64,000 nt of DNA from Eublepharis macularius (lineage: Eukaryota; Chordata; Lepidosauria; Squamata; Eublepharidae). Under the pieces are notes generated by a model. That model was not told where the DNA came from. It did no database searches and saw only the letters and a list, made by a program, of their open reading frames with translations. Positions 24,481 through 36,769 of the stretch are shown piece after piece; the stretch's first letter is position 1; each line of letters begins with the position of its first letter. The DNA lies in contig NC_072790.1 of NCBI RefSeq assembly GCF_028583425.1, positions 63,388,052 through 63,452,051 of the forward strand, in the 5' to 3' direction. The position numbers and the translations under genes were made by a program.

Positions 24481-25727
24481 TTGGAAATTAGCATGCATGT
24501 CTTTTCTGAAACTCATTACCCAATATCTTTAAGCAAATACATCAACATAAAATTATCCCTGGCTGTTCATAGAGAGAAAAAAATTCTATGGGATTTTTGT
24601 CTAGATCTTACACCATCTTTTCTTTAAAAGCAGCTGCGGGGATAGAAATTTAGTTTGGGACATTGGATTGGGATGGTAAATTAACTATTTCTCCCAGTTT
24701 CCCAGACAGAACACTCCACACTTGAACAGCTGTTAGCCTCAAGGGGAATTATGCTGGAGGAAAGGGATATCGCCTGCCACTCAAATATCACAGCATCCAA
24801 ATCAGCTTCACACTCAACTTCTAAAGCAAAATAAAGTCACAGGGCAATCCAAGCACAGGCCTGCCACTTTTTGACTTGTGGAGCCCTTATTCAGCTCTAT
24901 GCATGATGTTATGGACATTTACTGCATGGGAAGAATTGGCACATACAGAGACTTTCTGGGTGGTCAAGTTACCTCCCATCTCCATCACAAGAACCTGACA
25001 GTTGAAGCTGGCAAAGAACAGGCTGTTCTTCTCACAAAACCATTTAAGGAGCGGCAATAGCTTCTTGAAATATGATACCTTCTTTTAAAGAATATCTTCA
25101 AATGATAGAGATCTTTACTCTGGCCTAGTATATTAATGTTGCTCTCTGGATTATAAATAATCTTCTGCGTTTTAGAGCTCATCTTGAAAACAGCTCTACA
25201 AATCAATGTGATCAATGTTCATGCACAGAGCTGATACAAAGGTTTAAAAGTTAGTCGCTGTACTGTTTAGAACAATCAATGTTACTCCACTAGCATCAAA
25301 GAAGCAAAGACAGTGCCTTATTTATTTCAGCAATACTCTTTATGCCCTTTCAAATTGCTTCCTCATAAAAATGAAGTAGTTAATATATTGCACAAAAAAC
25401 ATGACTGTGAACATCTTTTGCTATATGAAGTATTTTCACCTTGCTAAATTAGATAGGCATTATCTTTGTGAGTAACTGTGGGCAACTGACTGTGAGAAAA
25501 TGAATGAGATTCCCAGCTCTGTTCAAATGAATTGTATAGCATAGGAATGATATGACTGAAGTTGTTCCATTAATTTTAATGAGTAGAGAGAAATACATGT
25601 TTAAATCCTTTTTCAGTAGAACCAATGAGCCTTCATCAAGGTGACAAATTAAAGATACAGTTTAGCCAATCTTCATATTTAGCAATGGCTGAGTTTGCAA
25701 CCTCTGAGAAGTACTCTTTGACTCTTA
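24481..25727. other. No gene seen
   Basis: No supported gene. Short frames only. Confidence 0.4.
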
Positions 25728-26149
25728 GAGATGGGCACGAACTGGGAAAAAACCGAACCATGCGGTTCATGGTTCATCAAATTTCACAAACCATGAACTT
25801 TCACAAACCTGCCCCTGGTTCACGAACCAGTTCGTTTGGTTTGTGAAAAAGGCACATCCAGATCAGAAAACCATCACTTCCGGGTCAGCAGATGATCACT
25901 TCCGAGCCAGCAGAAGGTCACTTCTGGGTCAGCACAAGGTCTTCAGGAAGTCCATCCCCTGTTGCCTAAGAAACTGATTGATTGGCACCAGGCTGTCTGC
26001 AGTCACAAACCAAAAAATGAACCAAACGAACCAACCTAAAGTTCGTGGCGGTTCGTCAGAAATGGGATCTGATGAACCACGGTTTGCGAACCATGAACTG
26101 GCCTGATTCGTGCTTAATTTTGGTTCATATTTCGGTTTGTACCATCTCT
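25728..26149. mobile_element. hAT-like non-autonomous element, GAGATGG ends
   Basis: The ends gagatgggcacgaac and gtttgtaccatctc are inverted. The sequence actctta at 25721-25727 and 26150-26156 flanks it directly (7 bp identical, 8th base differs). The interior is full of 'ggttcatggttc' and 'cgaaccatgaac' inverted words and has no transposase ORF. Confidence 0.6.
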
Positions 26150-26189
26150 ACTCTTAATCAACCATTAATTTACAGTTCTTTTTTTTACA

Positions 26190-26580
26190 ATTCTTATTTA
26201 CTTCATTTAAAATCTGCCTTTCTTTGCAATGGTGAGCCAAAGTGGCTTACACTGTTCTCAGATCCCTCATTTTATTTATTTATTTAAAACATTTAAAAGG
26301 CCACCTTTCCACCCAAAATAGGGTCCCCAGGGCAGCAAACAACAGATAAATAAAACAGAATTTAAAATGCATATATAAAGAAAATGCATTTAAAATGCAT
26401 ATGTAAAGACAATAAAAATATATAGACTTAAAACACACACACACACACACACACACCATGAAGGAGGAGGTCCAATAAGAGTTTACTGGGGTATACCAAA
26501 TGAACCAAACAGTCTTTACCCACTGGCTGAAAACATGACAGAGGGAAGCAGGTGAATTTCCCTGGGGTTTCAAAGTTTTG
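26190..26580 (-). mobile_element. LINE 3'-end remnants with (AC)n
   Basis: Antisense L2/CR1-like 3' UTR blocks ('tctgcctttctttgcaatgg' and 'ccacctttccacccaaaat') and an A-rich stretch. A 26-bp (AC)n tract lies at 26432-26457. Confidence 0.45.
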
Positions 26581-26851
26581 GTGCCACAACTGAGAATCCT
26601 TTTCTCAGTTTGCTATCCATCTAGCCTCAGATAGTGGGGACATCCAAAGCAAGGCCTCAGAAGATGACCAGAATTGACGGGTAGGTTCGTATGGGAGAAG
26701 GAGGTCCTTAACATGTGTTGTCCTAAGCACCTTGAATTGGGCCTGGAAGCAAATTGGGAGCCAGTGTAAATGGAACAAGATTGGAGAGATATGGTCCCCA
26801 CAAGCCACTCCAGTCAACACTTTGGCCTCAGCATTCTGTACCAATTGCAGC

Positions 26852-27054
<203 letters not shown>

Positions 27055-27180
27055 CAATTACTAGTCTGCCCTCCCCCTGAACCAGCAGGTTCAGGGCAGA
27101 TTACATTCATAGACTTCAAAAATTGTACACAATTTAAAATCACAATGAGTACAATATAAATATTTTAAAACAGCAGTATA
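27055..27180 (-). mobile_element. Short LINE 3' end nested in the L2
   Basis: On the + strand 'agtctgccctccccctgaac' then 'agggcagattacattc' corresponds to the same 3' end seen at 1615-1680 and 58600-58640. L2 coding sequence lies on both sides (LPLKIS... at about 27200 and LQLVQNAE at 26850), so this is an insertion. Confidence 0.6.
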
Positions 27181-28511
27181 AAAATAATTTGACTCAGTCT
27201 GGAGATCTTCAAGGGAAGCCCCACATACAGCACATTACAGTAATTTAATCTCGATGCTATCAGGGCATGCACCACTGTGGCAAGTTATTTCATGCCCGGG
27301 AAGGGCCACAAATGCCTCGCCAGCTGGAGCTGGTGAAAGACACCACTGGCTACCACTGCCACCTGTTTATTCAGAAGAGGAGATATCCACATTCCTGGGT
27401 CGAACCTTCCCCCAACAATAGCACCTCTGTTCTGTCAGAAATAAGTTTCTGATAGCCCTCACCCATGCCAAAACTGCCATCAGGCACCTGTTCATGGTTT
27501 TCCATGGTCTCCCTGAGATCTGCTGGAAGCACAAGATACAGCTGAGTGTTATCCATATGTTATTGACAACTCAGCCCAAATACCCAGATGACCTCTCCCA
27601 GTGGCTTTACATAGATATTGAAAAAATGGGGGAGAAGATAGAACCTTGTGGAACCTCAGAGAACAAAGGGCAGAGCAGTAAACCCCCAGCACCACACTTT
27701 GTAACCTACCTACGACCAGAACCACTGCAAAATTGTGCCTCCCAGTAACAATTCTGAAGGGCAATCCTGAAGGATACCCAGATCGATGGTATCAAAAGCT
27801 GCTGAGAAGTCCAGAAGAATTAATGCTCCTCCTGTCCATCTCCTGGCACAGGTCATCCACCAGGGCAACCAAGACCATTTCAGTCCCCTGACCAGGCCTG
27901 AAACCAGATTGGAACAGATCTGAATGATCTGCTTCATTCAGGATTCCCTGAAGTTGCCACCACTTGTTCAGTCACCTTGGTCAGAAATGGTACATCAGAG
28001 ACTAGACTGGATCCAGAGTAAGTTTCTTTAGGAGTGGACACACCACGACTCCAGGGCAGTGGCTACTGTCCGGGGTCAGCAGCCCAGCCCCTGGACTTGC
28101 TGACAGGCAGCAGCAGGGGAGAGCCGGGAGACAGCAGTTCAACTGCTCTGTCTGGCAAACAGAGCCAGAACCTGCCTACTCCAGGGGGAAGGGGTGAAAG
28201 GCCAAAGCCTCAGAAGGCTGGAGGGAGCAGGGAGAAGCCAGCCAGTCCCACCCCACAGGGGGAAGAGAGGGGGCTAAGCAGGCTAGAGGAAAAGGGCCAA
28301 GGCAGGGGGAATAGGGACCCAGCAACAGCCCAAACAGAGCCCTTACCTTCCAAGGAGAAGAATCAGCCACTACAGCCCAGAGCCACACCCTGGCTAAAGG
28401 ACAGCAGCCTGGCTCAGGAGGTGCTAGGAGCCAAGCCCCTCCAGGTGGAGCTGCCACAGGCATTCTGGGGGAGGAGATGGGTAGCCCCGCCTGGCATCAA
28501 TGAGCAGGCAG

Positions 28512-28660
28512 CCCAGAAGCTGGCCAGGGCAGCTCCTCGTGAGCAAGGCCAGGCATGCTCAGCAGCACAGAAGCTGGCTGGGGCAGCTCCTCGCGAGCAA
28601 GGCCAGGCATGCTCAGCAGCACAGAAGCCGGCTGGGGCAGCTCCTCGTGAGCAAGGCCAA
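28512..28660 (+). repeat. 54-bp tandem repeat, about 2.7 copies
   Basis: The block starting cagaagctggccagggcag recurs at 28514, 28568 and 28622 with few differences. The period of 54 keeps the local open frame (18 residues per unit: QKLAGAAPREQGQACSAA). Confidence 0.9.
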
Positions 28661-28828
28661 GGAGACCTCAGCTGGGGATGGCTCACATTCAACCCCACCC
28701 TGCCAGCAAGGCAAGGAAGCCAAGAAGGGATTAGTGGTAGGAGGAAAACACCTGAGGGAAGGCACAGCTGGGCCAAGTCAGGAGAGGGAACAAGCCTAGA
28801 AGGAGGGCGGGGTGGGGAAAGGAAGCCC

Positions 28829-29203
<375 letters not shown>

Positions 29204-29696
29204 CTACCCTCTCTCTCATGGAGACATTTACTGTCTTCTGGATCCAGTCCACCAGCCCCCCACCTTCAGTAGATTTAAGCAGCCAAGAGGGACCAGGGTC
29301 ATAAAAGCAGGTGGTAGGCCTTAAAGTTTCAATAATGTTGTCCACACCCTTAAACTGTACAAGCTGAAAGGTATCCCACACAACTGGACAACTTTGGGAC
29401 CATCTGATCCTGTCACTGTGAATGTAGAATCCAAGCTGGAATGAATGTGAGGGATTTTATCCCTCAGAGCGTTTGGCAAAATTATCACAGCAGGCTGCAG
29501 AGCAGTCCACGTCTTTCTGTAGGCCAGAACCCAATAAGACTCTGACCACTGGAGGAGTTCACTACACCAGTTTTGCGAGTGCAACAGTGGAGGAGAAATA
29601 TTGTTGCTTTGCCTCCTTCACTACCATGGAGTAGGATTTAAAATGAGCTATAGCCTATGCTTTGTCGGATTTATCCCATGTCCTTCTCTACTGTTT

Positions 29697-29850
29697 TATC
29701 CTCACAGCAATTGTATCAAGCAGATTAGGCTGAATATGTGTGACTGGCCCAAAAGTACATAACAAACTTCCATAGCAGAGTGGGGACTTGAACCTGAGTC
29801 TCCCAGATCCTAGTGTGGCACTCTAACCACTCACCATGCTGGTTCTCAAT
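29697..29850 (-). mobile_element. tRNA-headed SINE, 3' truncated
   Basis: In antisense the head reads 'ctctaaccactcaccatgct' (29821-29840), and the box B region 'gggacttgaacctgagtctc' lies at 29785-29804. Same subfamily as 19615. Confidence 0.75.
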
Positions 29851-30547
29851 TTTCTTTCAAATCTATTTAAGCATTAATGTAATATGTAAAGGAGGCAGAC
29901 AGCCATCTGCTTCATTCAGATGTTTTGCCAGTTTTTGATTTTTTTTCTTCCACGAATGGATCAGGGTTGTTTGTTTGTTGAAAGTAGCAATAGAGAAATC
30001 TGACTTTGTCTTGATATTCTGTCATCAAGATGACTCATCAACAGTATGTTCACCTTCCACCGTAGGGTGTGGGACTCTAAGAATAGAAGCAGAACTTGAC
30101 TCTGGCCACAGCAACCATTGCATGACTCAATCTAGTTGACCGAAGTGCCTCAGCCAAAGTGCTAAAACAGTTGGCACTAGCAGAGGAAAGTCTTTAAATC
30201 AGTGATACAATTTGTATTATGTTTAAATAAATACTATTCAACAGCTAAAGAACCTCTCTCTTTTCCATACAGTCTAATTACAAGTCTGCAAAAGCAAGGC
30301 AATATGACGCTAAACAATTCCTGTACTTCGTTGGCTGCACAATGACATTAACTCTGTAACATGATAGTGGGCATACCCATGCTACAAATGTAAATAACTT
30401 AATAGTTCTTCCTTACCTCTGTCCAAATATCCCAGAAATTGTAGCTCTGGGTAAGAGGACAGAACAGAATTCTCAGTCAGCACTAAAACAGTGTTCTTAG
30501 GGGAGAAAGCCATCCCAGTTAGAGTGGAATAAAGCTATTCTATGTAA
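29851..30547. other. No gene seen
   Basis: AT-rich sequence with no supported feature. Confidence 0.4.
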
Positions 30548-30725
30548 GTGGCCCAGGCTAAATTGATCTTGTCAGATCTTGGAAACAAAAGCAGGGTTGG
30601 CCCTGGTTAGTACTTGGATGGGAGGCAGGGTTTCTTCACAGAAGCAGGCAATGGCAAATCACCTCTAAACATCTCTTGTCGTGAAAACCTTTTAAGTCTA
30701 CTGCAACTGGACAGCACTTTACATA
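30548..30725 (+). mobile_element. 5S rRNA-derived SINE
   Basis: 30562-30630 closely follows the 3' two-thirds of vertebrate 5S rRNA, including 'agcagggttggccctggtta' and 'gtacttggatgggagg' (internal promoter region). A body 'caatggcaaatcacctctaa' and the tail 'aactggacagcacttt' follow. A 5S head joined to an unrelated body is the mark of a 5S-type SINE (5S-Sauria-like), not of a functional 5S gene. Confidence 0.8.
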
Positions 30726-31277
30726 CACATGTGGCTAGTGCCAGGGTCAGTGAATCTTGAAATATATTCTGTAGGTGATCCTACAAGTCCAGTAGATGCT
30801 ATCCTTCTTTCATTTAACTTGGTTCTAATTTACTCTGGCCAGAGGCTGTGTTATTGGTGGGTGGGTGGGTGAGAGGGGGTTTGCTAGCAGTCCTCCTAAT
30901 TACAGACAGAAACTGTTGGAGAGGTAGTAAGTAGTGATACAGATGGCAGTGTAAACTAGCATTTATTAAATGCTTTCTCTGGAGATTGGTTGTGGGGAAG
31001 GTGTTTGTTTTTTGCAGAAGGAACTTTAGCAGAACAGAAAGGCAGGATCTAATCCTAAGAGAAGTGGTTCTGTTAGTGGGACAGAAGTTTTTTACCTCCC
31101 CCTCTCCCTGAAGATCACTGCTACCTCCCCAAATGCTGCTCCTGGATGACAGGGGGGCCTAGAATGAGGGGCAAATCATGGGTCTGAAGTGAAAAGGAGG
31201 GATTGGTGAAAATTGCCCCACTCATTTCACTAACAGAAATACCCATAGTCTTGAATATTAATTATTCTAGACTTTTA
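30726..31277. other. No gene seen
   Basis: Contains a short (GGTG)n run near 30857-30870 and otherwise nothing recognised. Confidence 0.4.
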
Positions 31278-31299
31278 TCACAGAATCATGGAAGGGGCC

Positions 31300-33960
31300 A
31301 TACAGACCTTCTAGTCCAACTCCTTGCCCAGTGCAGGATGAGCCTAAAGCATCCCTGACAAATATTCATCCAGCCTCTTCTTGAAAACTGCCAGTGAAGG
31401 GGAGCTCACCACCTCCCTAGGCAGCTGATTCTACTTTTGAACTACTCTGACCGTGAAAAAGTTTGTCCTAATTTTCAGCTGGTACCTTTCTTCATGTAAT
31501 TTAAGCCCATTGCTTCGAGTCCTATCCTCTGCTGCCAACTAGAACAGCTCCTTGCCCTCCTCCAAATGACAGCCTTTCAAATATTTAAAGAGAGCAATCA
31601 TGTCCCCCCTCAATCTCCTCTTTTCCAAACTAAACATTCTCAAGGCCCTCAGCCTTTCCTTGTAGGGCTCAGTCTCCAGACCCCTGATAATTCTCGTCGC
31701 TCTCTTCTGCACCCTCTCAATGTTGTCCACATCCTTTTTGAAGTGAGGCCTCCAGAACTGCACACAGTACTCCAGGTGCGGCCTGACCAAGGCTGTATAG
31801 AGAGGGACGATGACTTCCTGCGATTTCAATGCAATGGCCCTTTTGATACAACCCAAGACTGAGTTGGCCTTTTTTGCCACCGCATCACACTGACTGCTCA
31901 TATTTAGTTTACAGTCCACTCTTACTCCAAGATCTCTTTCGCATACACTACTACCCAGAAATGTATCCCCCATCCTGTATTTGTGCTTCACATTTTTGTG
32001 GCCCAGATGTAATACTGTGCACTCACCTGTGTTGAATTGCATCCTGTTCACAACCGCCCACTTCTCCAGAGTATTCAGGTCTTGTTGAATTTTAACTCTA
32101 TCTTCTTGGGTGTTTGCCACTCCTCCCAATTTGGTATCATCAGCAAATTTAATGAGTAGCCCATTTACCCCTTCATCCAGATCACTGATAAAAATATTGA
32201 AAAATACTGGGCCCAAAACTGAGCCCTGAGGAACCCTACTGGACACCTCCCTCCAATCTGATGAAACACCATTGACCACCATTCTTTGGGTGTGGTCCTC
32301 TAACCAGTTCCCTATCCACTGAACTGTCCTATAGTCCAGTCCGCAGCCTTCCAGTTTACCCATTAGAATGTCATGGCAGACCTTATCAAAAGCTTTACTA
32401 AAATCCAGGTAAATCACGTTGACAGAGTCCCCACAATCCAGTAAGCTCGGCACTCAATCAAAGAAGGAAACCAGGTTGGTCTGACAAGTTCTGTTGGGGA
32501 CAAAACCATGTTGACTTCCCTGGATCACTAAGCAGTCCTTCACATGCTTACAGATTGGTCCCTTTAAAATCTGCTCTAATATCTTCCCAGCAACAGAAGT
32601 CAGACTGACCGACCTGTAGTTTCCCAGGTCATCCTTCTTCCCTTTCTTAAAGACTGGGATAACATTCGCTCTTCTCCGATCTTGTGGCACATCCCCAGTC
32701 CTCCAGGAGGCCTTGAAGATGATGGACGGAGGCTCTGCAAATTCTCTAGAAAGCTCTTTGAGCACTCTTGGGTGCACACCATCTGGCCCAGGGGATTTGT
32801 ATTCGTCCAGTGCAGCCAGGTGCCTCTCCACAACCTTACTGTCAATGTCAACTAGCTTCCGCAGGTGTCCTGTCATGTCTACTACCATCTTTAGATGGGC
32901 TCAGGTTCTTCAGGGAGAAAATAGAGGCAAAAAAGTCATTAAGCCTGTCTGCTTTTTCTCTGTTCTCCATTAGAGTTTCTCCTTCCACTCCCAACAGCGG
33001 TCCAGTTGCCTCTTTTACCTTGTGTTTGCTTCTCACATATCTATAGAAGTTTTTCTTATTGTAGCAAGCCCCCCTGGCCAGACTCAGCTCGTACTGAGCT
33101 TTGGCTTCTCTGATGGCTGATCTGCAGTACCTAGTAACCCTCATATATTCCTGTTTAGAGTTCTGTCCTTTTTCCATTTCCTGAACATTTCCTTTTTCTC
33201 CCTTAGCTTATTCTGAAACCCTCTGTCCACAGCCCTTACCATGTTTCTGTCTTGCTGGAATAATGAGGGCTTGACACTGTTATTTCCCCCTAAGGTCCCC
33301 ACCACCTTCACTCCATCTACCAATTCTTCCCTGTTGGTTAATATTAAGTCTAGAATGGCTGAGCCCCTTGTAGCTTCCTCCACCATTTGAAAAAGGAAGT
33401 TATCAGCCAGGCAGGACCGGAAGTTGCATGAGTCTTGTCACTTTGCTGAGCTTGTCTCCCAGTACACATCGGGGAAATTGAAGTCACCCATAATTATAAG
33501 GTTCTGATGTCTGGATACTCTACCAATCTGTTCAAGGAGGGCAGCATCCATTTCCTCTCCCTGGTCAGGTGGTCTGTAGCAGACTCCAACAACAATACCC
33601 TTTGTCCTTCCCTTATTTCCACCCATATACTTTCCACTGGGCTGTCAACCACATTCTCCAGAACTTCCTGACAATCAAGCCCTCTCCTCACATACAATGC
33701 CTCTCTGCCTCCTCTTCTACTCTTCTGGTTTTTCTTGAACAACTCGTACCCATCCACTATCACATTCCAGTCATGTGAATCATCCTATCAAGTCTCAGTA
33801 ATTCATACTATATCGTAGCCCTCTGTTTGCAAGAGAAGCTCAAACTCTTCCTTATTACCCATACTTCGGGCATTGGTATATAGGTACCTGTAGCCTTGTA
33901 CCTTTGTTTGATCTGTCCTACCCAGGTAGGCCCCCGTTGTTATCACTTCTTCACCTAAAT
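31300..33960 (-). pseudogene. CR1 ORF2 (endonuclease and reverse transcriptase), broken
   Basis: An APE-type endonuclease remnant is visible at 33626-33440 (VGVCYRPPDQGEE, IIMGDFNFPDVYW). A linker follows. The reverse-transcriptase blocks are SPGPDGVHPRVLK (about 32800), NVIYLDFSKAFDKVCHD (about 32415), RVPQGSVLGPVFFNIF (about 32245) and KFADDTKLGG (about 32150), with catalytic FADD intact. The C-terminal domain includes ALVRPHLEYCVQFWRP. The protein would nick DNA and copy CR1 RNA at the target. An in-frame TGA near 32454 (after LVSFFD) and several frameshifts (about 33140, 32880, 31540) kill it. The RT core from 32453 to 31539 is still open for 304 codons, so the copy is only moderately old. 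Confidence 0.85.
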
Positions 33961-34019
33961 CTGTAGGAATAAAGCACTGGGGTCTCATTTGAATGTGCAG
34001 GGTGCTTGAAGGGCTTGAC

Positions 34020-34413
34020 ACTGTGTATAGTTTGTTTGTCTGTAGCTCCTGAAGTAGCCCCTCCCTGCTGTGAGTGAAGATTCTGTTTTGTCTGTGTCAG
34101 TTGTAAAATGTCTGTTACAGAAAACTGTCTCTGTCTCCTGTATAAGTGATGAATATGTCTCTCTCTCAGTTTGTTGAATATATTATGGTAAAAAGCTCTT
34201 AAATGAAACTCTTCTTTAACTAAAACTTATCTTAAAGTATATTTCTTCTCACTGTACTTCACTGTGGACTCTACTACACACATTCACATGTGGGGAAAGG
34301 TGGTATATCCTTCACCAGGTGAGTGATGGGATATGCCCCATATTGAGGGTCACAGAGATATCTCTCCTCCCTCACAAAATCCCCATGTTGATCATCCCCC
34401 TGCCCTTGCGGCA
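34020..34413. other. Non-coding block between CR1 ORF1 and ORF2
   Basis: About 390 bp with no trace of coding sequence lie between the recognisable ORF2 start and the ORF1 end. It could be a later insertion or the natural inter-ORF region of this subfamily. I see no flanking duplication. Confidence 0.35.
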
Positions 34414-35404
34414 TCAGTTTAAAGCTCTCCTGATGAAGCTCTCCAGGTTCTTTCCAAACATTTTCTTCCCTGAACTTGAAAGGTGAAGCCCATCGTGTGC
34501 TAGAAGGCCTTCTCTAAGAAAACTTATCCTGTGGTCCCAGAACCCAAAGCGCTCCTGCCGGCACCACCACCTCAGCCAACGATTCGCCTCGAGTATGGTC
34601 TGCTCCCTTTGCATTCCTCTTCCTTTGACAGGAAGGATAAAAGAGAATACCACCTGTACCCCCACTGTCTTCAACTGCCTTCCAAGAGCTTCATAGTCCT
34701 CTTTAATTCTTGTGACAGTATTTGCAGCCGTGTCATTCGTTCCCATGTGAACCAGCACAAACGGGTATAATCAGTCGGTCTGATAAGTTTTGGCAGTCGG
34801 TCTGTAATAGCCTTAATCCTGGCACCCGGCAAGCAACACATCTCTCAGAATAAGGGATCTAGCCTGGACACATGAAGTTCCATACCTCTGAGCAGATAGT
34901 CCCCGATGATCACCACCTTCCATTTTCTTCCACTTCTGTGTGGCCCATGCCCTCTTCACTTCCTCCTCCAGGTTTTTGTGGTTCTCCTTCCACTCTCGTC
35001 TCTGTCACTATCTCAAGCATCTCAAAATGATACTTGAGCTCCAGTGGACCAGAGCGTTGCCTTAGTCAACGTCTTCTGGTTTGTACTGCGGAACTGAGAG
35101 GAGGCCCAGAAGGGAGATCGACTCTTCCTTCTTCTCTTGGACTTATTTCTTCATGCTTGTACAGAGTCCCCAGGCTCTTCTCAATAAAATCCTCCCCTTC
35201 CTTGATTTCCTGAAGGGTAGTGATCCTCTCCTCCAGGCTCTGAATCTTCTCCTCCAAAAGCCTGACTAGCTTACACTTCTGGCAAGTGAAGTCCGTCTTA
35301 TTTTCCGGGAGGAAAACAAATATGGCACACTCCATGCAGGTGACTGGAAAGGGGCCTCCTGTCGATATCATCACCTTCCAAGGCAATGATGCATGCATAC
35401 TCAA
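34414..35404 (-). pseudogene. CR1 ORF1 (coiled-coil and esterase-like protein), broken
   Basis: The N-terminal part (35404-35066) has two CxxC pairs (TCMEC and TCQKC) and a leucine/glutamate-rich helix (LLEEKIQSLEERITTLQE). These fit the zinc-binding and coiled-coil start of CR1 ORF1. The C-terminal part (34758-34414) has MLVHMGTNDTA and LSSSGKKMFGKNLESFIRR, which match the SGNH/GDSL esterase-like domain of CR1 ORF1p. The block near 34900 (VIIGDYLLRG) is the matching position of the catalytic GDS motif, here with Tyr instead of Ser. The ORF is split by frameshifts near 34770-35060. ORF1p binds RNA in active families. This copy is dead. Confidence 0.75.
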
Positions 35405-36602
35405 ATAAATTTTGTGCCTCCAAGTTCAGGTTTTACAACTTTGTTTTTTAGATTACTCTCTTACATTTTAAATAACTTTTACTACTACACTCAGATTCCT
35501 ACTTATAGAATTACAGATTTATTGTGGCTTCTTTACTAAGTAGGGTGGAAATACCAAACAATCTTTAGCAAGTCAACATCATGATAATTATTTTTAATTA
35601 GACTCCTTTAAAATGAATAATCATTTTTATTTTATTTTCCTCTTGTTAATATTTTGAAAAATGTAGACACATCTTCAGTTATTTTTACAATAACTTCTAC
35701 CAAAAATTTGTGCTTTTAAATTAAAAGATATTCCTCACCAGGTGGTAAAAATAGAGATGTCCCATTTCAGAGATATCTTTTGGGGCAGAGGTTCTGATGA
35801 GCACATCAGGGCCTCCTGGCATACTACAGTGTTCATATTTCAACCAGTGGGAAAATTCATAACTTTTTATGTATAAAAATCTCCTGCCTTTACTGAAATT
35901 AATGAGAAATCTGGGCATCATCTAGTGTAGGCTCTTATATAACACAGAGTATGCTTATAAATTTCTAAATGAGATGGGATCCATGTGTCTAATATATAAC
36001 CAAATTATAGTTATGAGAACTTGATATGTGTTTAGAAATAAGAAGCAGTATAATGTCTTAATTTATTGTATCCTAAATTCTGTGCTATTTAAGTTCTTGC
36101 TCCCAAGAATCCTAACACACATTAAGTTTTGGAATAAACAATTAATTTAAGTTCAGATGTGTGACTTTTTTAGTTAAAGATTTCTTAGATTCTCATAGAT
36201 GCAGGCATTGTCAATTATTGGCATATCCCAAAGGGAATAATTACTTTATTCCCTTCTCAGCAATGAAAGTCATGAACACATCAGTCATATTCCATGTTCA
36301 CCATGTGAAATGCTTGATTCAAAGTTTAAAAAGTGTGAAAAAGCGTTTTTTATAGCCAGCTTAATTGCTTTGGAAAATTAAGTGTTAGCTTTCACCTACC
36401 TGCTAGTTTCAAAGGCTTATTCTGTTTTAGAATAGCTACCTTAATTTCGTAAGAAGTGCTCAAGATAAGTTCCCTTCACATACTCAGCCAGCTGCTTCTC
36501 TTTATTATGACCTCATGCTACTGTGATGGATTGATCTTTCCCACCCATTTGGCACCTTTTCAGAAGGGAAGGTGCAGTCTGTAAAGAACTATGTGATCTA
36601 TC
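35405..36602. other. No gene seen
   Basis: AT-rich, with no supported feature. Confidence 0.45.
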
Positions 36603-36769
36603 CAGGGCTTTTTTTCAGTAGGAACGTGGTGGAACGGAGTTCCAGCACCTCTTGAAAATACTTGACAATAGTGCATGAAAATAATATTATTTCAAATAAT
36701 TCCATGTGTTTCTCCCTCATTTCCCTCTTGAGAGTTCTGCCACCTCTTTTCCCAGAAAAAAAAGTCCTG
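36603..36769. mobile_element. hAT-like MITE, CAGGGC ends, short copy
   Basis: Left end cagggctttttttcag, right end cccagaaaaaaaagtcctg. Next to the left end, 'gtggtggaacggagttcc' matches the inside of the right end of the element at 57088-57436. The flanks gatctatc and gatcacat agree only in part. Confidence 0.6.

Larger units (their letters stand above)
31278..35404 (-). mobile_element. Nearly full-length CR1 LINE
   Basis: A minus-strand LINE of about 4.1 kb. The order on that strand is ORF1 remnant (35404-34414), ORF2 endonuclease and reverse transcriptase (about 33960-31300), then a short end with 'ccatgattctgtgataaaag' at 31297-31278. The last resembles the CR1 octamer-type terminus. Both ORFs are broken by stops and frameshifts, so it is inactive. 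The 5' limit is set by the first ORF1 Met and may lie slightly upstream. Confidence 0.85.

Noticed and set aside
30562..30630. 5S rRNA gene
   Set aside because: Only the later part of 5S is present and it is joined to a SINE body.
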